Source: Hymenobacter baengnokdamensis
GTDB lineage: Bacteria > Bacteroidota > Bacteroidia > Cytophagales > Hymenobacteraceae
Direction of reading: 5' to 3'
DNA length: 64,000 nt
NCBI RefSeq assembly: GCF_008728635.1
Contig: NZ_CP044285.1
Location: 372,001 to 436,000, forward strand
The notes under the pieces were generated by a model. It did no database searches. It was not told the DNA's origin and worked only from the letters and a program-made list of their open reading frames with translations. A program made the translations under genes and the position numbers. This document shows, in pieces, positions 8,957 through 18,095 of the stretch (positions within the stretch are counted from its first letter, which is position 1; every line of letters starts with the position of its first letter).

Positions 8957-9226
8957 TTACCAGCTCGACTTCGTCACGCCGGGAATCTTACCAGCCAGCG
9001 CCATTTCGCGGAAGCGAACTCGGCTGATGCCAAACTTACGCATGTAGCCTCGGGGGCGGCCGTCAATCATGTCGCGGTTGTGCAGGCGCACGGGCGACGC
9101 GTTGCGGGGCAGCTTGTCGAGGCCAGCGTAGTCGCCGGCGGCTTTCAGGGCCTTGCGCTTCTCAGCGTAGCGGGCTACCAGGGCAACGCGCTTGCGGGCC
9201 CGGGCTTTGATGGATTCTTTAGCCAT
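8957..9226 (-). CDS. rpsN: 30S ribosomal protein S14
   Basis: 89-residue S14 of the zinc-independent kind: there are no CxxC pairs. It begins [20 protein letters not shown] and ends with [19 protein letters not shown]; the signature [18 protein letters not shown] is present. Its ATG overlaps the rplE stop by one base (TAATG), indicating translational coupling. A 29-bp palindrome follows its stop codon. Confidence 0.97.
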   Translation of the reverse strand: MAKESIKARARKRVALVARYAEKRKALKAAGDYAGLDKLPRNASPVRLHNRDMIDGRPRGYMRKFGISRVRFREMALAGKIPGVTKSSW

Positions 9227-9783
9227 TATTCAGCTTCCTTTTTAGCGTTGGCGAAGGGCATACCGAAAGCGCGGAGCAGCTCGTAGCTCTGCTCGTCGTT
9301 TTCGGCCGTCGTTACGAAGGTGATATCCATACCGGAGATGCCTTTGATTTTATCAATCGAAATCTCAGGGAAGATAATCTGCTCCTTCACGCCGAGGGTA
9401 TAGTTACCCCGGCCATCGAAGCCCTTGTCGTTGATGCCTTTGAAGTCCCGCACGCGGGGCAAGGCTACCGTCAGCAGACGGTCCAGGAATTCATACATCC
9501 GCTCGCCGCGCAGCGTTACGCGCGCACCAATGGGCATACCTTCCCGGAGTTTGAAGTTAGAAACCGAGCGCTTTGCGATAGTTGGAACCGCTTTCTGACC
9601 CGTGATGGTCGTCAGCTCCTCTACGCCGTTATCAACCAGTTTCTTGTCAGCAACAGCGGCACCGATGCCCCGGTTGATGCAGATTTTGGTGATGCGCGGT
9701 ACCTGCATGATGCTCTTGAACTGGAATTTCTCCTGGAGCGCGGGTACTACTTCTTTCTGATATTTATCTTTCAGTCGAGCCAT
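9226..9783 (-). CDS. rplE: 50S ribosomal protein L5
   Basis: 5S rRNA-binding central protuberance protein that bridges to S13. The 185 residues begin [20 protein letters not shown] and include [36 protein letters not shown] and [20 protein letters not shown]. Its stop overlaps the rpsN start by one base. Confidence 0.97.
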   Translation of the reverse strand: MARLKDKYQKEVVPALQEKFQFKSIMQVPRITKICINRGIGAAVADKKLVDNGVEELTTITGQKAVPTIAKRSVSNFKLREGMPIGARVTLRGERMYEFLDRLLTVALPRVRDFKGINDKGFDGRGNYTLGVKEQIIFPEISIDKIKGISGMDITFVTTAENDEQSYELLRAFGMPFANAKKEAE

Positions 9784-9795
9784 TATCGTAACGAA

Positions 9796-10059
9796 TTAAG
9801 CGTTGGCCGAATCAACCTTCTTCACGTTCGACACGTGCATGGGGCTCTCGATTTTGGTGATGCCACCCTGGGGATTCTTGGCACTCGGCTTGTTGTGCTT
9901 CGTTACCAGGTTCAGGCCTTCTACGATAACCCGCTGCGTAGAGCGGTTTACCGATTTGATGGTGCCGGTTTTGCCGCGCTCGTCGCCGGCAATAACCTTC
10001 ACGAGGTCGCCGGATTTCACGTGCAGGTGCACGGCCGGGGCTTTTGCTTTGGTTGCCAT
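9796..10059 (-). CDS. rplX: 50S ribosomal protein L24
   Basis: Assembly-initiator protein with a KOW motif (LHVKSGDLVKVIAGDERGKT, then GTIKSVNRSTQRVIVEGLNL). At 87 residues it is a little shorter than most L24 proteins. It lies between rplN (3-base gap) and rplE (12-base gap). Confidence 0.96.
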   Translation of the reverse strand: MATKAKAPAVHLHVKSGDLVKVIAGDERGKTGTIKSVNRSTQRVIVEGLNLVTKHNKPSAKNPQGGITKIESPMHVSNVKKVDSANA

Positions 10060-10062
10060 TGG

Positions 10063-10431
10063 TTAGATTACTTCGGGGGCCAGCGATACGATTTTCATGA
10101 ACTGCTTCTCGCGCAGCTCGCGGGCCACCGGCCCGAAGATGCGCGTGCCGCGGGGCTCGTCGTTGTTGTTGAGCAGTACGGCCGCGTTGTCGTCGAAGCG
10201 GATGTAAGAGCCGTCCTTGCGACGGATTTCTTTCTTCACGCGCACGATAACAGCCTTGCTAACAGTACCTTTCTTGGCATTACCCGAAGGAATTGCCGAC
10301 TTGATAGCTACCACAATTTTATCACCAACCGTAGCATACTTCTTGCCCGTGCCACCCAGTACGCGGATGCAGAGCACTTCCTTGGCGCCGCTATTGTCGG
10401 CTACCGTGAGGCGGGATTCTTGCTGTATCAT
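10063..10431 (-). CDS. rplN: 50S ribosomal protein L14
   Basis: Intersubunit bridge protein, 122 residues. It begins [20 protein letters not shown] and contains [20 protein letters not shown] and [20 protein letters not shown], typical of L14. It lies 9 bases after rpsQ. Confidence 0.97.
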   Translation of the reverse strand: MIQQESRLTVADNSGAKEVLCIRVLGGTGKKYATVGDKIVVAIKSAIPSGNAKKGTVSKAVIVRVKKEIRRKDGSYIRFDDNAAVLLNNNDEPRGTRIFGPVARELREKQFMKIVSLAPEVI

Positions 10432-10440
10432 CGTTCAGGA

Positions 10441-10740
10441 TTATTTAGCACGTTCAACAATTTCAACCAGGCGCCAGCGCTTGGTCTTGCTCAAGGGGCG
10501 GGTGCTCATGATGCGCACCAGGTCACCTTCACCGCACTCGTTTTTCTCGTCGTGGGCATGGAACTTGGTGGTCTTGCTCACGAACTTACCGTAAATCGGG
10601 TGCTGGTGCTTGGCTACTACCGCCACCGTGATGGACTTATCCATCTTGTTGCTGGTCACCTTACCCACGATTTCTTTCCGCATGTTGCGGTCCGAAGCAG
10701 CATCGTGAGCCGGCAACAGGTTTTCTTGAGTCGGTTCCAT
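10441..10740 (-). CDS. rpsQ: 30S ribosomal protein S17
   Basis: Primary 16S rRNA binder with an OB fold. The core [39 protein letters not shown] and [20 protein letters not shown] are clear. The annotated start at 10740 gives 99 residues with a 19-residue acidic lead-in. An internal ATG at 10683 would give the more usual 80-residue S17. Both fit the spacing to rpmC (2 bases from the upstream start), so the start is uncertain. Confidence 0.93.
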   Translation of the reverse strand: MEPTQENLLPAHDAASDRNMRKEIVGKVTSNKMDKSITVAVVAKHQHPIYGKFVSKTTKFHAHDEKNECGEGDLVRIMSTRPLSKTKRWRLVEIVERAK

Positions 10741-10742
10741 TA

Positions 10743-10952
10743 CTAAGCTTGGTTAGAAGCCTGCTCATTGTTCCGACGCGAAAGCTCCGTTTGCAGGCGA
10801 GCAACGGTTTTGCGGTTGGCCTTCAGGCGGCCGGGGTTTTCGAGCGGGCTGATAGCGTGCGCGAAGCGCATCTGCTGGCCGTTGGTTTGCTCGGTTTTGA
10901 TTTGCGTGCGCAGGTCGTCGAGCGACAGGGCGCGGATTTCTTCGTTTTTCAT
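10743..10952 (-). CDS. rpmC: 50S ribosomal protein L29
   Basis: Helical protein at the polypeptide exit, 69 residues. It has the family pattern [36 protein letters not shown] and [14 protein letters not shown]. It lies between rplP (4-base gap) and rpsQ. Confidence 0.96.
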   Translation of the reverse strand: MKNEEIRALSLDDLRTQIKTEQTNGQQMRFAHAISPLENPGRLKANRKTVARLQTELSRRNNEQASNQA

Positions 10953-10956
10953 CGGA

Positions 10957-11385
10957 TTAAGCAGCGTTCTCTACGTAGTCGCGACGAACTACAAATGAGG
11001 TACGAACCGGCAGCTTCTGAGCCGCCAGACGCAGCGACTCCTTCGCGGTTTCGAGGCTCACGCCATCCGATTCAAACATGATTTGGCCAGGCTTCACGCA
11101 GGCTACCCAATACTCGGGCGAACCTTTACCCTTACCCATCCGCACTTCAGCCGGCTTCTTGGTAATTGGCTTATCTGGGAAAATGCGAATCCATACTTGC
11201 CCTTCGCGTTTCATGGCACGGGTCATGGCAATACGAGCTGCCTCAATCTGGCGAGCCGTAATCCAAGAGATTTCCAGTGACTTAAGCGCGAACGAACCGA
11301 AGTCTATGGAGCTGCCGCGGTAGGCCAGGCCTGTTACGCGACCCTTTTGCATCTTGCGATACTTGGTCCTTTTCGGTTGTAACAT
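10957..11385 (-). CDS. rplP: 50S ribosomal protein L16
   Basis: Large-subunit protein near the A and P sites, 142 residues. It begins [20 protein letters not shown] and has the signatures [22 protein letters not shown] and [20 protein letters not shown]. It is preceded by a 93-base spacer with a hairpin after rpsC. Confidence 0.97.
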   Translation of the reverse strand: MLQPKRTKYRKMQKGRVTGLAYRGSSIDFGSFALKSLEISWITARQIEAARIAMTRAMKREGQVWIRIFPDKPITKKPAEVRMGKGKGSPEYWVACVKPGQIMFESDGVSLETAKESLRLAAQKLPVRTSFVVRRDYVENAA

Positions 11386-11427
11386 TTGAGTAAAAAAAGA
11401 AAACTTGAAAAATATTAGCAGTGAACC

Positions 11428-11459
11428 GTACCCTGAACGAAACGATTCAGGATACGGCT
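11428..11459. other. 12-bp stem-loop in rpsC-rplP spacer
   Basis: Arms 11428-11439 and 11448-11459 pair over 12 bp with one mismatch and an 8-base loop. The 13 bases ending at 11428 (ATTAGCAGTGAAC) are identical to part of the rpsM-rpsK hairpin. No T-run follows on the minus strand. Confidence 0.6.
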
Positions 11460-11478
11460 CAGACTAGTTTACTGTAAC

Positions 11479-12363
11479 CTAGCGACGGGGACCGCCACCC
11501 TGGCCGCCGCGGTTGCCACCGCCAGCAGGGCCACCACCCTGACCACCACGGGGGCCACCCTGACCACCACGGGGGCCACCGGCTGCGCCGTCACGACGCG
11601 GACCACGGTCGCCATCGCGACGCGGACCACGGTCGTTGCGGTCGCCATCGCGGCGCGGGCCACGGTCGCCACCACGGCCACCACGGTCATCACCACCTTG
11701 CTGACCAGCCGGAACCTGGTTGGGCGAGAGGTCGGGCTTGCCGAATACCTCACCGCGCATTACCCACACCTTAATGCCGATTTTGCCATATACCGTTTGG
11801 GCTTCCGACAGGGCATAGTCGATGTCGGCGCGCAGCGTGTGCAGCGGCGTACGACCTTCTTTGTACTGCTCCGAGCGAGCAATCTCAGCACCACCCAGGC
11901 GGCCACCACACTGAATTTTAATGCCTTCAGCACCAGCCCGCATAGCAGCCTGGATAGACATCTTCATGGCGCGACGGAACGAGATACGAGCAGCCAGCTG
12001 CTGCGCGATGCTCTCCCCTACCAGGCGAGCGTCCAGCTCGGGGCGCTTAATCTCGAAGATGTTGATTTGAACGTCCTTCTTGGTGATTTCCTTGAGTTCG
12101 TCCTTAATCTTATCAACCTCCTGGCCGCCTTTACCGATTACCACACCCGGACGAGCCGTGTTGATGGTGATGGTAATCCGCTTCAGGGTGCGCTCGATAA
12201 CGATGCGCGAGATACCGCCCTTTTGAATACGGGCGTTGATGTACTTACGGATTTTCTCGTCCTCAACGAGTTTGTCGGCAAAATCCTTGCCGCCGTACCA
12301 GTTTGAGTCCCAGCCTTTAATAACGCCGAGTCGGAAACCGACGGGATTTACTTTCTGTCCCAT
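11479..12363 (-). CDS. rpsC: 30S ribosomal protein S3 with long RGG-rich C-terminal tail
   Basis: S3 lines the mRNA entry channel and has helicase-like activity with S4 and S5. The core (residues about 1-220) begins [20 protein letters not shown] and has the KH motif [18 protein letters not shown] and the signature [18 protein letters not shown]. It is followed by about 70 residues of [23 protein letters not shown] and GGPRGGQGG repeats. Total length is 294 residues. The tail is predicted to be disordered and RNA-binding; its DNA is repetitive, so replication slippage may vary its length. Confidence 0.96.
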   Translation of the reverse strand: MGQKVNPVGFRLGVIKGWDSNWYGGKDFADKLVEDEKIRKYINARIQKGGISRIVIERTLKRITITINTARPGVVIGKGGQEVDKIKDELKEITKKDVQINIFEIKRPELDARLVGESIAQQLAARISFRRAMKMSIQAAMRAGAEGIKIQCGGRLGGAEIARSEQYKEGRTPLHTLRADIDYALSEAQTVYGKIGIKVWVMRGEVFGKPDLSPNQVPAGQQGGDDRGGRGGDRGPRRDGDRNDRGPRRDGDRGPRRDGAAGGPRGGQGGPRGGQGGGPAGGGNRGGQGGGPRR

Positions 12364-12369
12364 GATAGA

Positions 12370-12822
12370 TTAAGCGTTGGCAGGGGTTTCGTTGGCAGGC
12401 TTGTTGTTGTCGGGCGCAGCTACTGGTTGGTTACCGCTACGATTCAGCTTGTTGCGCTCTTTACGCGTCAGCTGCGATTCGAGGGGCGGCCCTACTACCA
12501 GGGTAACATGGTTGCTACGCTTGCGGATACGGTGACCGCGACCTTGGGGCGCAGGGCGCAGACGCTTCAGTTGCCGTCCTTCGTCGACCATGATTTCGGT
12601 CACGTAGAGGTCAGCATCTTCGATACGCTCGTCAGCATTCTTAGCCTGCCAGTTGGCTAGCGCCGACAAGAGAAGCTTTTCGATGCGCTCAGCACCCGAA
12701 TTGGCTTCGAAGCGGAGCAGACCGAGGGCCTGGGTAACGCGCTTGCCGCGTACCAGATTGGCTACCAAGCGCATTTTGCGCGGCGAGGTAGGTACGTTGC
12801 GGAGTTTGGCTACTGCTTCCAT
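12370..12822 (-). CDS. rplV: 50S ribosomal protein L22
   Basis: Exit-tunnel protein. The ATG at 12822 gives [20 protein letters not shown] and 150 residues; a start further upstream would overlap rpsS and add unrelated residues. The L22 core ([36 protein letters not shown]) is followed by a C-terminal extension rich in Asn, Pro and Ala ([15 protein letters not shown]). Its start codon is 1 base after the rpsS stop. Confidence 0.96.
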   Translation of the reverse strand: MEAVAKLRNVPTSPRKMRLVANLVRGKRVTQALGLLRFEANSGAERIEKLLLSALANWQAKNADERIEDADLYVTEIMVDEGRQLKRLRPAPQGRGHRIRKRSNHVTLVVGPPLESQLTRKERNKLNRSGNQPVAAPDNNKPANETPANA

Positions 12823-12823
12823 C

Positions 12824-13102
12824 TTAACGCTTGCCTTTATCTTTTTTGGCGACGTGACCGCGGAAGTTGCGCGTGGGCGCAAACTCGCCGAGCTTGTGGC
12901 CCACCATGTTTTCAGTTACATAGACCGGGATGAACTTGTTCCCGTTGTGGACTGCGAAGGTGTGGCCTACGAAGTCGGGCGAAATCATCGAGCGCCGCGA
13001 CCATGTTTTAACCACCGACTTCTTGCCAGCGCTTTCGAGCGCTTCTACCTTTTTCTCGAGCCGGAAGTCAATGTACGGCCCTTTTTTGAGTGAACGTGCC
13101 AT
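12824..13102 (-). CDS. rpsS: 30S ribosomal protein S19
   Basis: Head protein contacting S13, 92 residues. It begins [20 protein letters not shown] and contains [20 protein letters not shown] and [19 protein letters not shown]. It lies 3 bases after rplB and is tightly spaced with rplV. Confidence 0.97.
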   Translation of the reverse strand: MARSLKKGPYIDFRLEKKVEALESAGKKSVVKTWSRRSMISPDFVGHTFAVHNGNKFIPVYVTENMVGHKLGEFAPTRNFRGHVAKKDKGKR

Positions 13103-13105
13103 ATA

Positions 13106-13933
13106 TTACTTCTTGCCTTTGCGGCTGACAATCAGGTTTTCAGAATACTTGTTCTTGTTGCGGGTCTTCTGACCCTTGGCGAAGATACCGTTACGGCTAC
13201 GTGGGTGACCACCCGACGATTTACCTTCACCACCACCCATTGGGTGGTCAACAGGGTTCATGGCTACACCACGAACGCGGGGGCGACGACCAGCCCAACG
13301 GTTGCGACCGGCTTTGCCCATCACCACGTTCATATGGTCGCCGTTCGATACCGTACCAACCGTGGCCGTGCAGGTAACGAGTACCATGCGCATCTCGCCG
13401 GAGGGCAGCTTGAGGGTAGCGTAACGCTCTTCGCGGGCTACCAGCTGGGCATATGTGCCGGCTGAGCGGGCGATAGCGGCACCTTGGCCGGGCTGCAGCT
13501 CGATGTTGTGCACGATAGTACCGAGGGGCATCTCCCGAAGCGGCAACGCGTTGCCGAGGTCGGGAGCTACGCCAGGACCCGATACGATGGTCGCGTCTAC
13601 GTTCAGGCCGGCGGGGGCGATAATGTAGCGCTTCTCGCCGTCGGCATAGTGCAGCAGGGCGATGCGCGCCGTGCGGTTGGGGTCGTACTCAATAGTCTTT
13701 ACCGTGGCCGGAACACCGTTCTTGTCACGCTTAAAGTCTACGATACGATACTGGGTCTTATGTCCGCCGCCGATGTAGCGGTTCGACATTTTACCCGAAG
13801 AGTTACGGCCGCCGCTCTTTTTGAGCGAGGTCAGCAACGACTTCTCCGGCGTCGACGTCGTTAGCTCGTCGAAGGCCGGGGCCACGCGGAAGCGTTGGCC
13901 TGGCGTAGTTGGTCTGAGTTTTTTAAGTGCCAT
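13106..13933 (-). CDS. rplB: 50S ribosomal protein L2
   Basis: Core protein needed for subunit association and peptidyl-transferase assembly, 275 residues. It begins [17 protein letters not shown] and shows the RNA-binding domain ([20 protein letters not shown]) and the C-terminal signature [20 protein letters not shown] with the conserved functional His. It lies between rplW (33-base gap) and rpsS. Confidence 0.97.
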   Translation of the reverse strand: MALKKLRPTTPGQRFRVAPAFDELTTSTPEKSLLTSLKKSGGRNSSGKMSNRYIGGGHKTQYRIVDFKRDKNGVPATVKTIEYDPNRTARIALLHYADGEKRYIIAPAGLNVDATIVSGPGVAPDLGNALPLREMPLGTIVHNIELQPGQGAAIARSAGTYAQLVAREERYATLKLPSGEMRMVLVTCTATVGTVSNGDHMNVVMGKAGRNRWAGRRPRVRGVAMNPVDHPMGGGEGKSSGGHPRSRNGIFAKGQKTRNKNKYSENLIVSRKGKK

Positions 13934-13966
13934 TACTAGCTAGTTGGGCTTTTGCGGCGAAGGCAA

Positions 13967-14254
13967 TTAGATATTGCCGTAGAAATCGATGATGTCACCG
14001 TCCTTCAGGGTCACAACGGCTTTTTTGCCGTGGGCGCGACGACCCGAAACCTGGCCACCTTTGGTAGCCTTCGACTTGATTTTGCCAATCGTGCGCATCG
14101 TGTTGATGCCAGTCACGGTGACGCCATAAAGCTGCTCGATGTCTTTCTTAATCTGCACCTTGTTGGCCGTGCGTTCCACTTCGAATACGTAGCGGCCGGT
14201 TTCGGTGAGGCTGGTAGCCTTCTCGGTGATAATGGGGCGTTTCAGCGTGCTCAT
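13967..14254 (-). CDS. rplW: 50S ribosomal protein L23
   Basis: Exit-site protein that docks trigger factor and SRP, 95 residues. It begins MSTLKRPIITEKATSLTETG and has the VQIKKDIEQLYGVTVTGINT segment. Its ATG overlaps the rplD stop by one base (TAATG), implying translational coupling. Confidence 0.96.
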   Translation of the reverse strand: MSTLKRPIITEKATSLTETGRYVFEVERTANKVQIKKDIEQLYGVTVTGINTMRTIGKIKSKATKGGQVSGRRAHGKKAVVTLKDGDIIDFYGNI

Positions 14255-14901
14255 TATTCGGCGGAGTTAGAGGTGTACAATTGCTCCAGCGAACGCAGGC
14301 CATCCTCGCTGATGAGCAGCGTGTCGGTGTTCAACAGGTCGTGGGTGTTGAGACCTACAGCAGTTGAAATCTTCACTTTCTGCACGTTGCGAGCGCTGAG
14401 AAGCAGGTTTTTATCGGTAGCCTCACCGGTCACGTACAAGGTCTTGCGACCGTTGTTAAGCTTCAGGCCATCCAAAACGGCCACGAAGTCTTTCGTGCGG
14501 GGAGCGCTGAAAGCCAGGTTTTCAACCAGTGCCACTTTACCCTCGCGGGCCAGCACCGACAAAGCCGACAAACGCGCAACGCGCTTGGTTTTCTTGTTTA
14601 GCTTGAAGCTATAGTCGCGCGGGCGTGGACCAAACATGCGGCCACCACCTACAAACACACCCGACTTCATCGAACCAGCACGGGCACCGCCGGTACCTTT
14701 CTGCTTCTTAAGTTTTTTGGTGGTGCGGGCAATTTCGGCGCGCTCCTTCGATTTGTGCGTTCCCTGGCGCTGGTTGGCCAGGTACTGCTTCACGTCGAGG
14801 TACATGACGTGCTCGTTCAGCTCGTGGCCGAACACGGCGTCGGACAGCGTAACCTTGCGGCCGGTGTCTTCGCCTTTGCTATTGAATACGGACAGTTCCA
14901 T
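14254..14901 (-). CDS. rplD: 50S ribosomal protein L4
   Basis: Tunnel-wall protein; in enterobacteria L4 also represses its own S10 operon. The ATG at 14901 gives MELSVFNSKGEDTGRKVTL and 215 residues; a start upstream would overlap rplC. Conserved tunnel loop: KKLKKQKGTGGARAGSMKSG, FVGGGRMFGPRPRDYSFKLN. It lies 19 bases after rplC. The terminator-like hairpin in the rplC leader (15565-15592) is a possible control point for L4, but that is inference. Confidence 0.97.
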   Translation of the reverse strand: MELSVFNSKGEDTGRKVTLSDAVFGHELNEHVMYLDVKQYLANQRQGTHKSKERAEIARTTKKLKKQKGTGGARAGSMKSGVFVGGGRMFGPRPRDYSFKLNKKTKRVARLSALSVLAREGKVALVENLAFSAPRTKDFVAVLDGLKLNNGRKTLYVTGEATDKNLLLSARNVQKVKISTAVGLNTHDLLNTDTLLISEDGLRSLEQLYTSNSAE

Positions 14902-14920
14902 CTCTAGTAAGCTTAGCAGG

Positions 14921-15541
14921 TTATTTCTCCAGAACCACGTAGCCGTTCTTGGCACCGGGCACCGAGCCACTCACCAGAATCAGGTTCTTATCAGCCACAA
15001 TACGCATCACTTTCAGGTTCTGAATCTTGACGCGGTCGGTGCCCATGCGGCCACCCATGCGCATTCCCTTGAATACGCGCGAAGGCCACGAGCACGCACC
15101 GATAGAACCGGGGTGACGCAGACGGTTGTGCTGACCGTGGGTTTGACCACCCACACCCTGGAAGTTATAGCGCTTTACAACCCCTTGAAAGCCTTTACCT
15201 TTCGAGGTGCCTACTACGTCAACGAACTCACCTTCTTCGAACAGCGAGGTTTCAACCGTGCTGCCCAGGGTATACGTTGCGATGTCTTCCGTGCGGAACT
15301 CAACAAGGCGCTTTTTGGGGGTGGTACCGGCTTTCGCGAAGTGACCAGCCAGCGCCTTGGTAGTACGCTTGGCTTTTTTCTCGCCGTAGCCGAGCTGAAC
15401 AGCATTATAGCCGTCAGTTTCGACAGTTTTAACCTGCGTCACTACGCACGGACCCGCTTCGATGAGCGTGCAGGGAATGTTCTTCCCGTCCGGAGTGAAG
15501 AGGCTTGTCATACCGATTTTTTTACCGATGATGCCAGGCAT
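14921..15541 (-). CDS. rplC: 50S ribosomal protein L3
   Basis: Early-assembly protein reaching the peptidyl-transferase centre, 206 residues. It begins [20 protein letters not shown] and contains the signature [20 protein letters not shown], then [20 protein letters not shown] and [15 protein letters not shown]. Here it is the first gene of its transcription unit, because rpsJ lies about 2.5 kb upstream behind two inserted genes. It has its own promoter (15605-15636) and a leader hairpin. Confidence 0.97.
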   Translation of the reverse strand: MPGIIGKKIGMTSLFTPDGKNIPCTLIEAGPCVVTQVKTVETDGYNAVQLGYGEKKAKRTTKALAGHFAKAGTTPKKRLVEFRTEDIATYTLGSTVETSLFEEGEFVDVVGTSKGKGFQGVVKRYNFQGVGGQTHGQHNRLRHPGSIGACSWPSRVFKGMRMGGRMGTDRVKIQNLKVMRIVADKNLILVSGSVPGAKNGYVVLEK

Positions 15542-15564
15542 TCTGTGTGGATATTAAATGACAC

Positions 15565-15592
15565 AAAAAGAAAAGGCCCGAGTGGCCTTTTC
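15565..15592 (-). terminator. Terminator-like hairpin in the rplC leader
   Basis: GAAAAGGCC (15570-15578) pairs perfectly with GGCCTTTTC (15584-15592) around a 5-base loop. On the minus strand the stem is followed at once by a T-run (15569-15565). It lies between the predicted start of transcription (about 15598) and the rplC ATG (15541). It has the form of an intrinsic terminator inside a 5' leader, so attenuation is possible. Confidence 0.65.
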
Positions 15593-15604
15593 GCTAAGGG
15601 AGTG

Positions 15605-15636
15605 CAAAGGTAGTGGTTTTTGCTTAGAAAAACCAA
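15605..15636 (-). promoter_or_regulatory. Promoter for rplC and the downstream S10-type genes
   Basis: TACCTTTG (15605-15612) lies 21 bases from TTG (15634-15636) on the minus strand, fitting the Bacteroidota consensus. It explains how rplC through rpsN can be expressed although rpsJ and fusA are separated from them by an insertion containing an opposing gene. Confidence 0.75.
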
Positions 15637-15731
15637 GTTGGCTCATAAAATAATTTTCACTCAGGCTGTTAGCTACCGCAAGGCTGGCGATAAGCAGCAC
15701 ACAAAATGATAAATATATTAATCGTTATCTA

Positions 15732-16994
15732 CTAAATTGTTTCGCTAACCGGGGCTAAGGCTACCAACATAAACAGGACCCCGACAATAACGCCAATATT
15801 GGTTTCCAGGGTGTATTCACTCAGAAAGGATAGTGATATTATACAATATATTGCCACCGCCTGAATGTTATGCTCCTTGAGTGCCCGCCAGAGCGGATAA
15901 TAAAACCCGAGTAAAAAGAGCAGCAGGCCCAGCAATCCATAGGCGACTGCGTTATACAAAAACTGATTATGAGGCAGCGCATAGTTCTCAGCGCTTATTT
16001 CGGGGTAACGGTAGCTGTACTGCTGTGCCATTGCCCGGGGTAACGCTACTTTCCCTATGCCCAGTAGCGGGTGCTGCCGCCAGATAGATTGGGCTACTTC
16101 GTAGGAGTAGATACGGGAAGTAACCGAAAAATTATTGGCGGCGCTAGCCATATGGCGATGCTGCGTATCAAACACGGTGTTCCTAATCCGAATCTGGAGC
16201 GTCGGAAACAGCAAGAGGCAGGAGCCCCCAATGGCCCCGATAGCCAGCAGGCCCAGCACTGCCGGCTTCCAGCGACCCTGGTAAAAAAGCAGGCCGCCCA
16301 GGTAAGTAAAAATGGCGGCATATAAGGTAAGCAGCCCACTGCGCACCGCAAGTAGATGCTGAAACAGAAAGAGTAGCGTGATGCTGACAGCTACTGCGAA
16401 CTTCAGGCTTCGGGCAACGCCTTGCGTAAACAGCATATCTATCCCAGCAACGATGGCAATGCTTATCAGTAAGCTGAAACGAATATGGTCTGGCTCAGTG
16501 GGCATTACCTGTGAGCGGAAATAAAGCGCGTCTATCTCTTTAAAGTGGTGCAGATAATGGATGGTAGCTCCCAGGGCGGAGAGTAGACAGCAGCTAATAA
16601 GTATAAGCCATACCTGCTGCTTTTGCGCTGTGCCCCAGCTTGGCAGCAACACGAAAGCGATAGGCAAAAGCAAAAAGGGCAGTTGCAGGAGCAGGTCTTT
16701 TTGAAAATCCTGATTGTCGATATTGCTGTGCAGCAGCCCGGCCAGCATATGCACTGTATAAACCACCACAAAGCTTAGCAGCTGGGGAGTATAGCTGCGC
16801 TGCGCTATTCCCCTGTGCTGCAAGGCATACCCTGTTGCGGTAAGCAGAAAGCCGGCTATTCCAATGCTAGGCAATACCAGCACCCAGCGCGTCAGGAACA
16901 AGCCGCCAATAATTACTCCTACCCAGCCTACACTCAGCTGTCGTACCCGGGACTCCGAAAAAAAACGCCGCATTCGATAAACAGTACATACCAA
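15732..16994 (-). CDS. O-antigen ligase / Wzy-type membrane protein
   Basis: 420-residue protein with about ten or more hydrophobic helices. The long periplasmic loop toward the C-terminus has the O-antigen ligase family pattern: IWRQHPLLGIGKVALPRAMA, then LPHNQFLYNAVAYGLLGLLL. Such proteins join or polymerise lipid-linked polysaccharide at the periplasmic face of the inner membrane; ligase and polymerase cannot be told apart here. It sits inside the ribosomal block next to a divergently placed glycosyltransferase. The product is probably surface polysaccharide-related. Confidence 0.8.
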   Translation of the reverse strand: MVCTVYRMRRFFSESRVRQLSVGWVGVIIGGLFLTRWVLVLPSIGIAGFLLTATGYALQHRGIAQRSYTPQLLSFVVVYTVHMLAGLLHSNIDNQDFQKDLLLQLPFLLLPIAFVLLPSWGTAQKQQVWLILISCCLLSALGATIHYLHHFKEIDALYFRSQVMPTEPDHIRFSLLISIAIVAGIDMLFTQGVARSLKFAVAVSITLLFLFQHLLAVRSGLLTLYAAIFTYLGGLLFYQGRWKPAVLGLLAIGAIGGSCLLLFPTLQIRIRNTVFDTQHRHMASAANNFSVTSRIYSYEVAQSIWRQHPLLGIGKVALPRAMAQQYSYRYPEISAENYALPHNQFLYNAVAYGLLGLLLFLLGFYYPLWRALKEHNIQAVAIYCIISLSFLSEYTLETNIGVIVGVLFMLVALAPVSETI

Positions 16995-17056
16995 TTAGGG
17001 GGTGCCTGCCAGTGCCCAGGCGAAACCAGTCAAATTTTGGCAGCAATGATAGTAGA

Positions 17057-17064
17057 CAAAGGTA
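17057..17064 (-). promoter_or_regulatory. -7 element upstream of the O-antigen-ligase-like gene
   Basis: TACCTTTG on the minus strand, about 63 bases before the start codon. No clear TTG lies at the right distance, so confidence is moderate. Confidence 0.5.
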
Positions 17065-17191
17065 AGCAGCCTAAAAAAGTACACGTCGCTCTTGCGTAAG
17101 ACTATTGGGCAGGCAACGCGCGTTGGGCAAAACGGCATCAATCAGGTGCTCTACTTATCCATCTTCGCATCCCTAAGCGCTATTTTTGCTC

Positions 17192-18025
17192 ATGGCTTCT
17201 CCTAAAGCATCTGTTATTATTTCTGTTTATAACCGGTTCGACTTCCTGCAGCTGGTACTGGCCGGCCTCGAGACCCAGACAGAAAAAGACTTTGAAGTCA
17301 TCATCTCCGACGATGGCTCCAACGAAGCCTTTGTTGCCCAACTTACCGCCCTTCGTCAAAGCTCTCCGTTAAAAATCACTCACAATTGGCACCCCGACGC
17401 GGGCTTTCTAAAAAACCGAATCCTCAACGCCTCCATTCGGCTGGCTCAAGGCCAGCAGCTACTCTTTTTGGATGGCGACTGCATTCCTCATCCTGCTTTT
17501 GTGGCCGAACACCTAGCCCACGGTGGCCTGGGCCGCTGCCTGGCCGGCCGGCGCATTGATATATCAGCGCGGCTCACAGTTCAGCTTACGCCTGAGCTGG
17601 TGCGGCAGGGCATCCTGCAAAGCCCGGCTATTATGCTGGGCCAGCTGGCTGATTTTTTGAGGCAGCGTACGTTCCACTTTATGAATGGCTTCTACGTAAC
17701 GAATCCCTTGTTACGGCGCTATTTCAACCGCAAAGAGCGCGGCCTGCTAGGGGCCAACTTTTCGGTGATGAAGTCTGATTTTGAAGCCATTAATGGGTTC
17801 GACGAACGCTATACTGCTCCTACTTTCGGCGAGGATTCGGATATTGATTTTCGACTGCGGTTAAATGGAATAAAAATAGTCCCGGTCCTTAATATATCTG
17901 TTGCTTACCATTGCCATCACAAGCTCCTTCCCCGGCCCGAAATAAGCAAGGCGCTATACGAACAGGTAGTGCGCGACGGGGTTGCCTTTACGCCTTATGG
18001 CTTGATACAAAAATCGCCTTTTTAA
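17192..18025 (+). CDS. Family 2 glycosyltransferase
   Basis: 277 residues from ATG at 17192 (MASPKASVIISVYNRFDFL); a TTG two codons upstream is possible. The GT-A fold is seen in FEVIISDDGSNEAF, the metal-binding region LLFLDGDCIPHPAF, and a C-terminal galactosyltransferase-like segment GLLGANFSVMKSDFEAINGF followed by FGEDSDIDFRLRLNG. No membrane anchor is evident, so it is probably cytoplasmic or peripheral. It is the only plus-strand gene of this size in the ribosomal block, between rpsJ and rplC, and shares a terminator with rpsJ. The acceptor sugar is unknown. Confidence 0.85.
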   Translation: MASPKASVIISVYNRFDFLQLVLAGLETQTEKDFEVIISDDGSNEAFVAQLTALRQSSPLKITHNWHPDAGFLKNRILNASIRLAQGQQLLFLDGDCIPHPAFVAEHLAHGGLGRCLAGRRIDISARLTVQLTPELVRQGILQSPAIMLGQLADFLRQRTFHFMNGFYVTNPLLRRYFNRKERGLLGANFSVMKSDFEAINGFDERYTAPTFGEDSDIDFRLRLNGIKIVPVLNISVAYHCHHKLLPRPEISKALYEQVVRDGVAFTPYGLIQKSPF

Positions 18026-18039
18026 GATATACCAGGAGC

Positions 18040-18077
18040 AAAAAAGCCCCATCAGTAACTACTGATAGGGCTTTTTT
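18040..18077. terminator. Bidirectional intrinsic terminator (glycosyltransferase / rpsJ)
   Basis: Arms 18040-18056 and 18061-18077 form a 17-bp stem with one mismatch and a 4-base loop. It has A-run and T-run flanks in both directions, so it can stop transcription from the glycosyltransferase and from rpsJ. Confidence 0.88.
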
Positions 18078-18095
18078 TGATACCTAAGCTCAGGC

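Noticed and set aside
11500..11720. Repetitive GC-rich tract resembling a minisatellite
   Set aside because: It encodes the RGG-rich tail of S3 in frame and ends at a normal stop codon.
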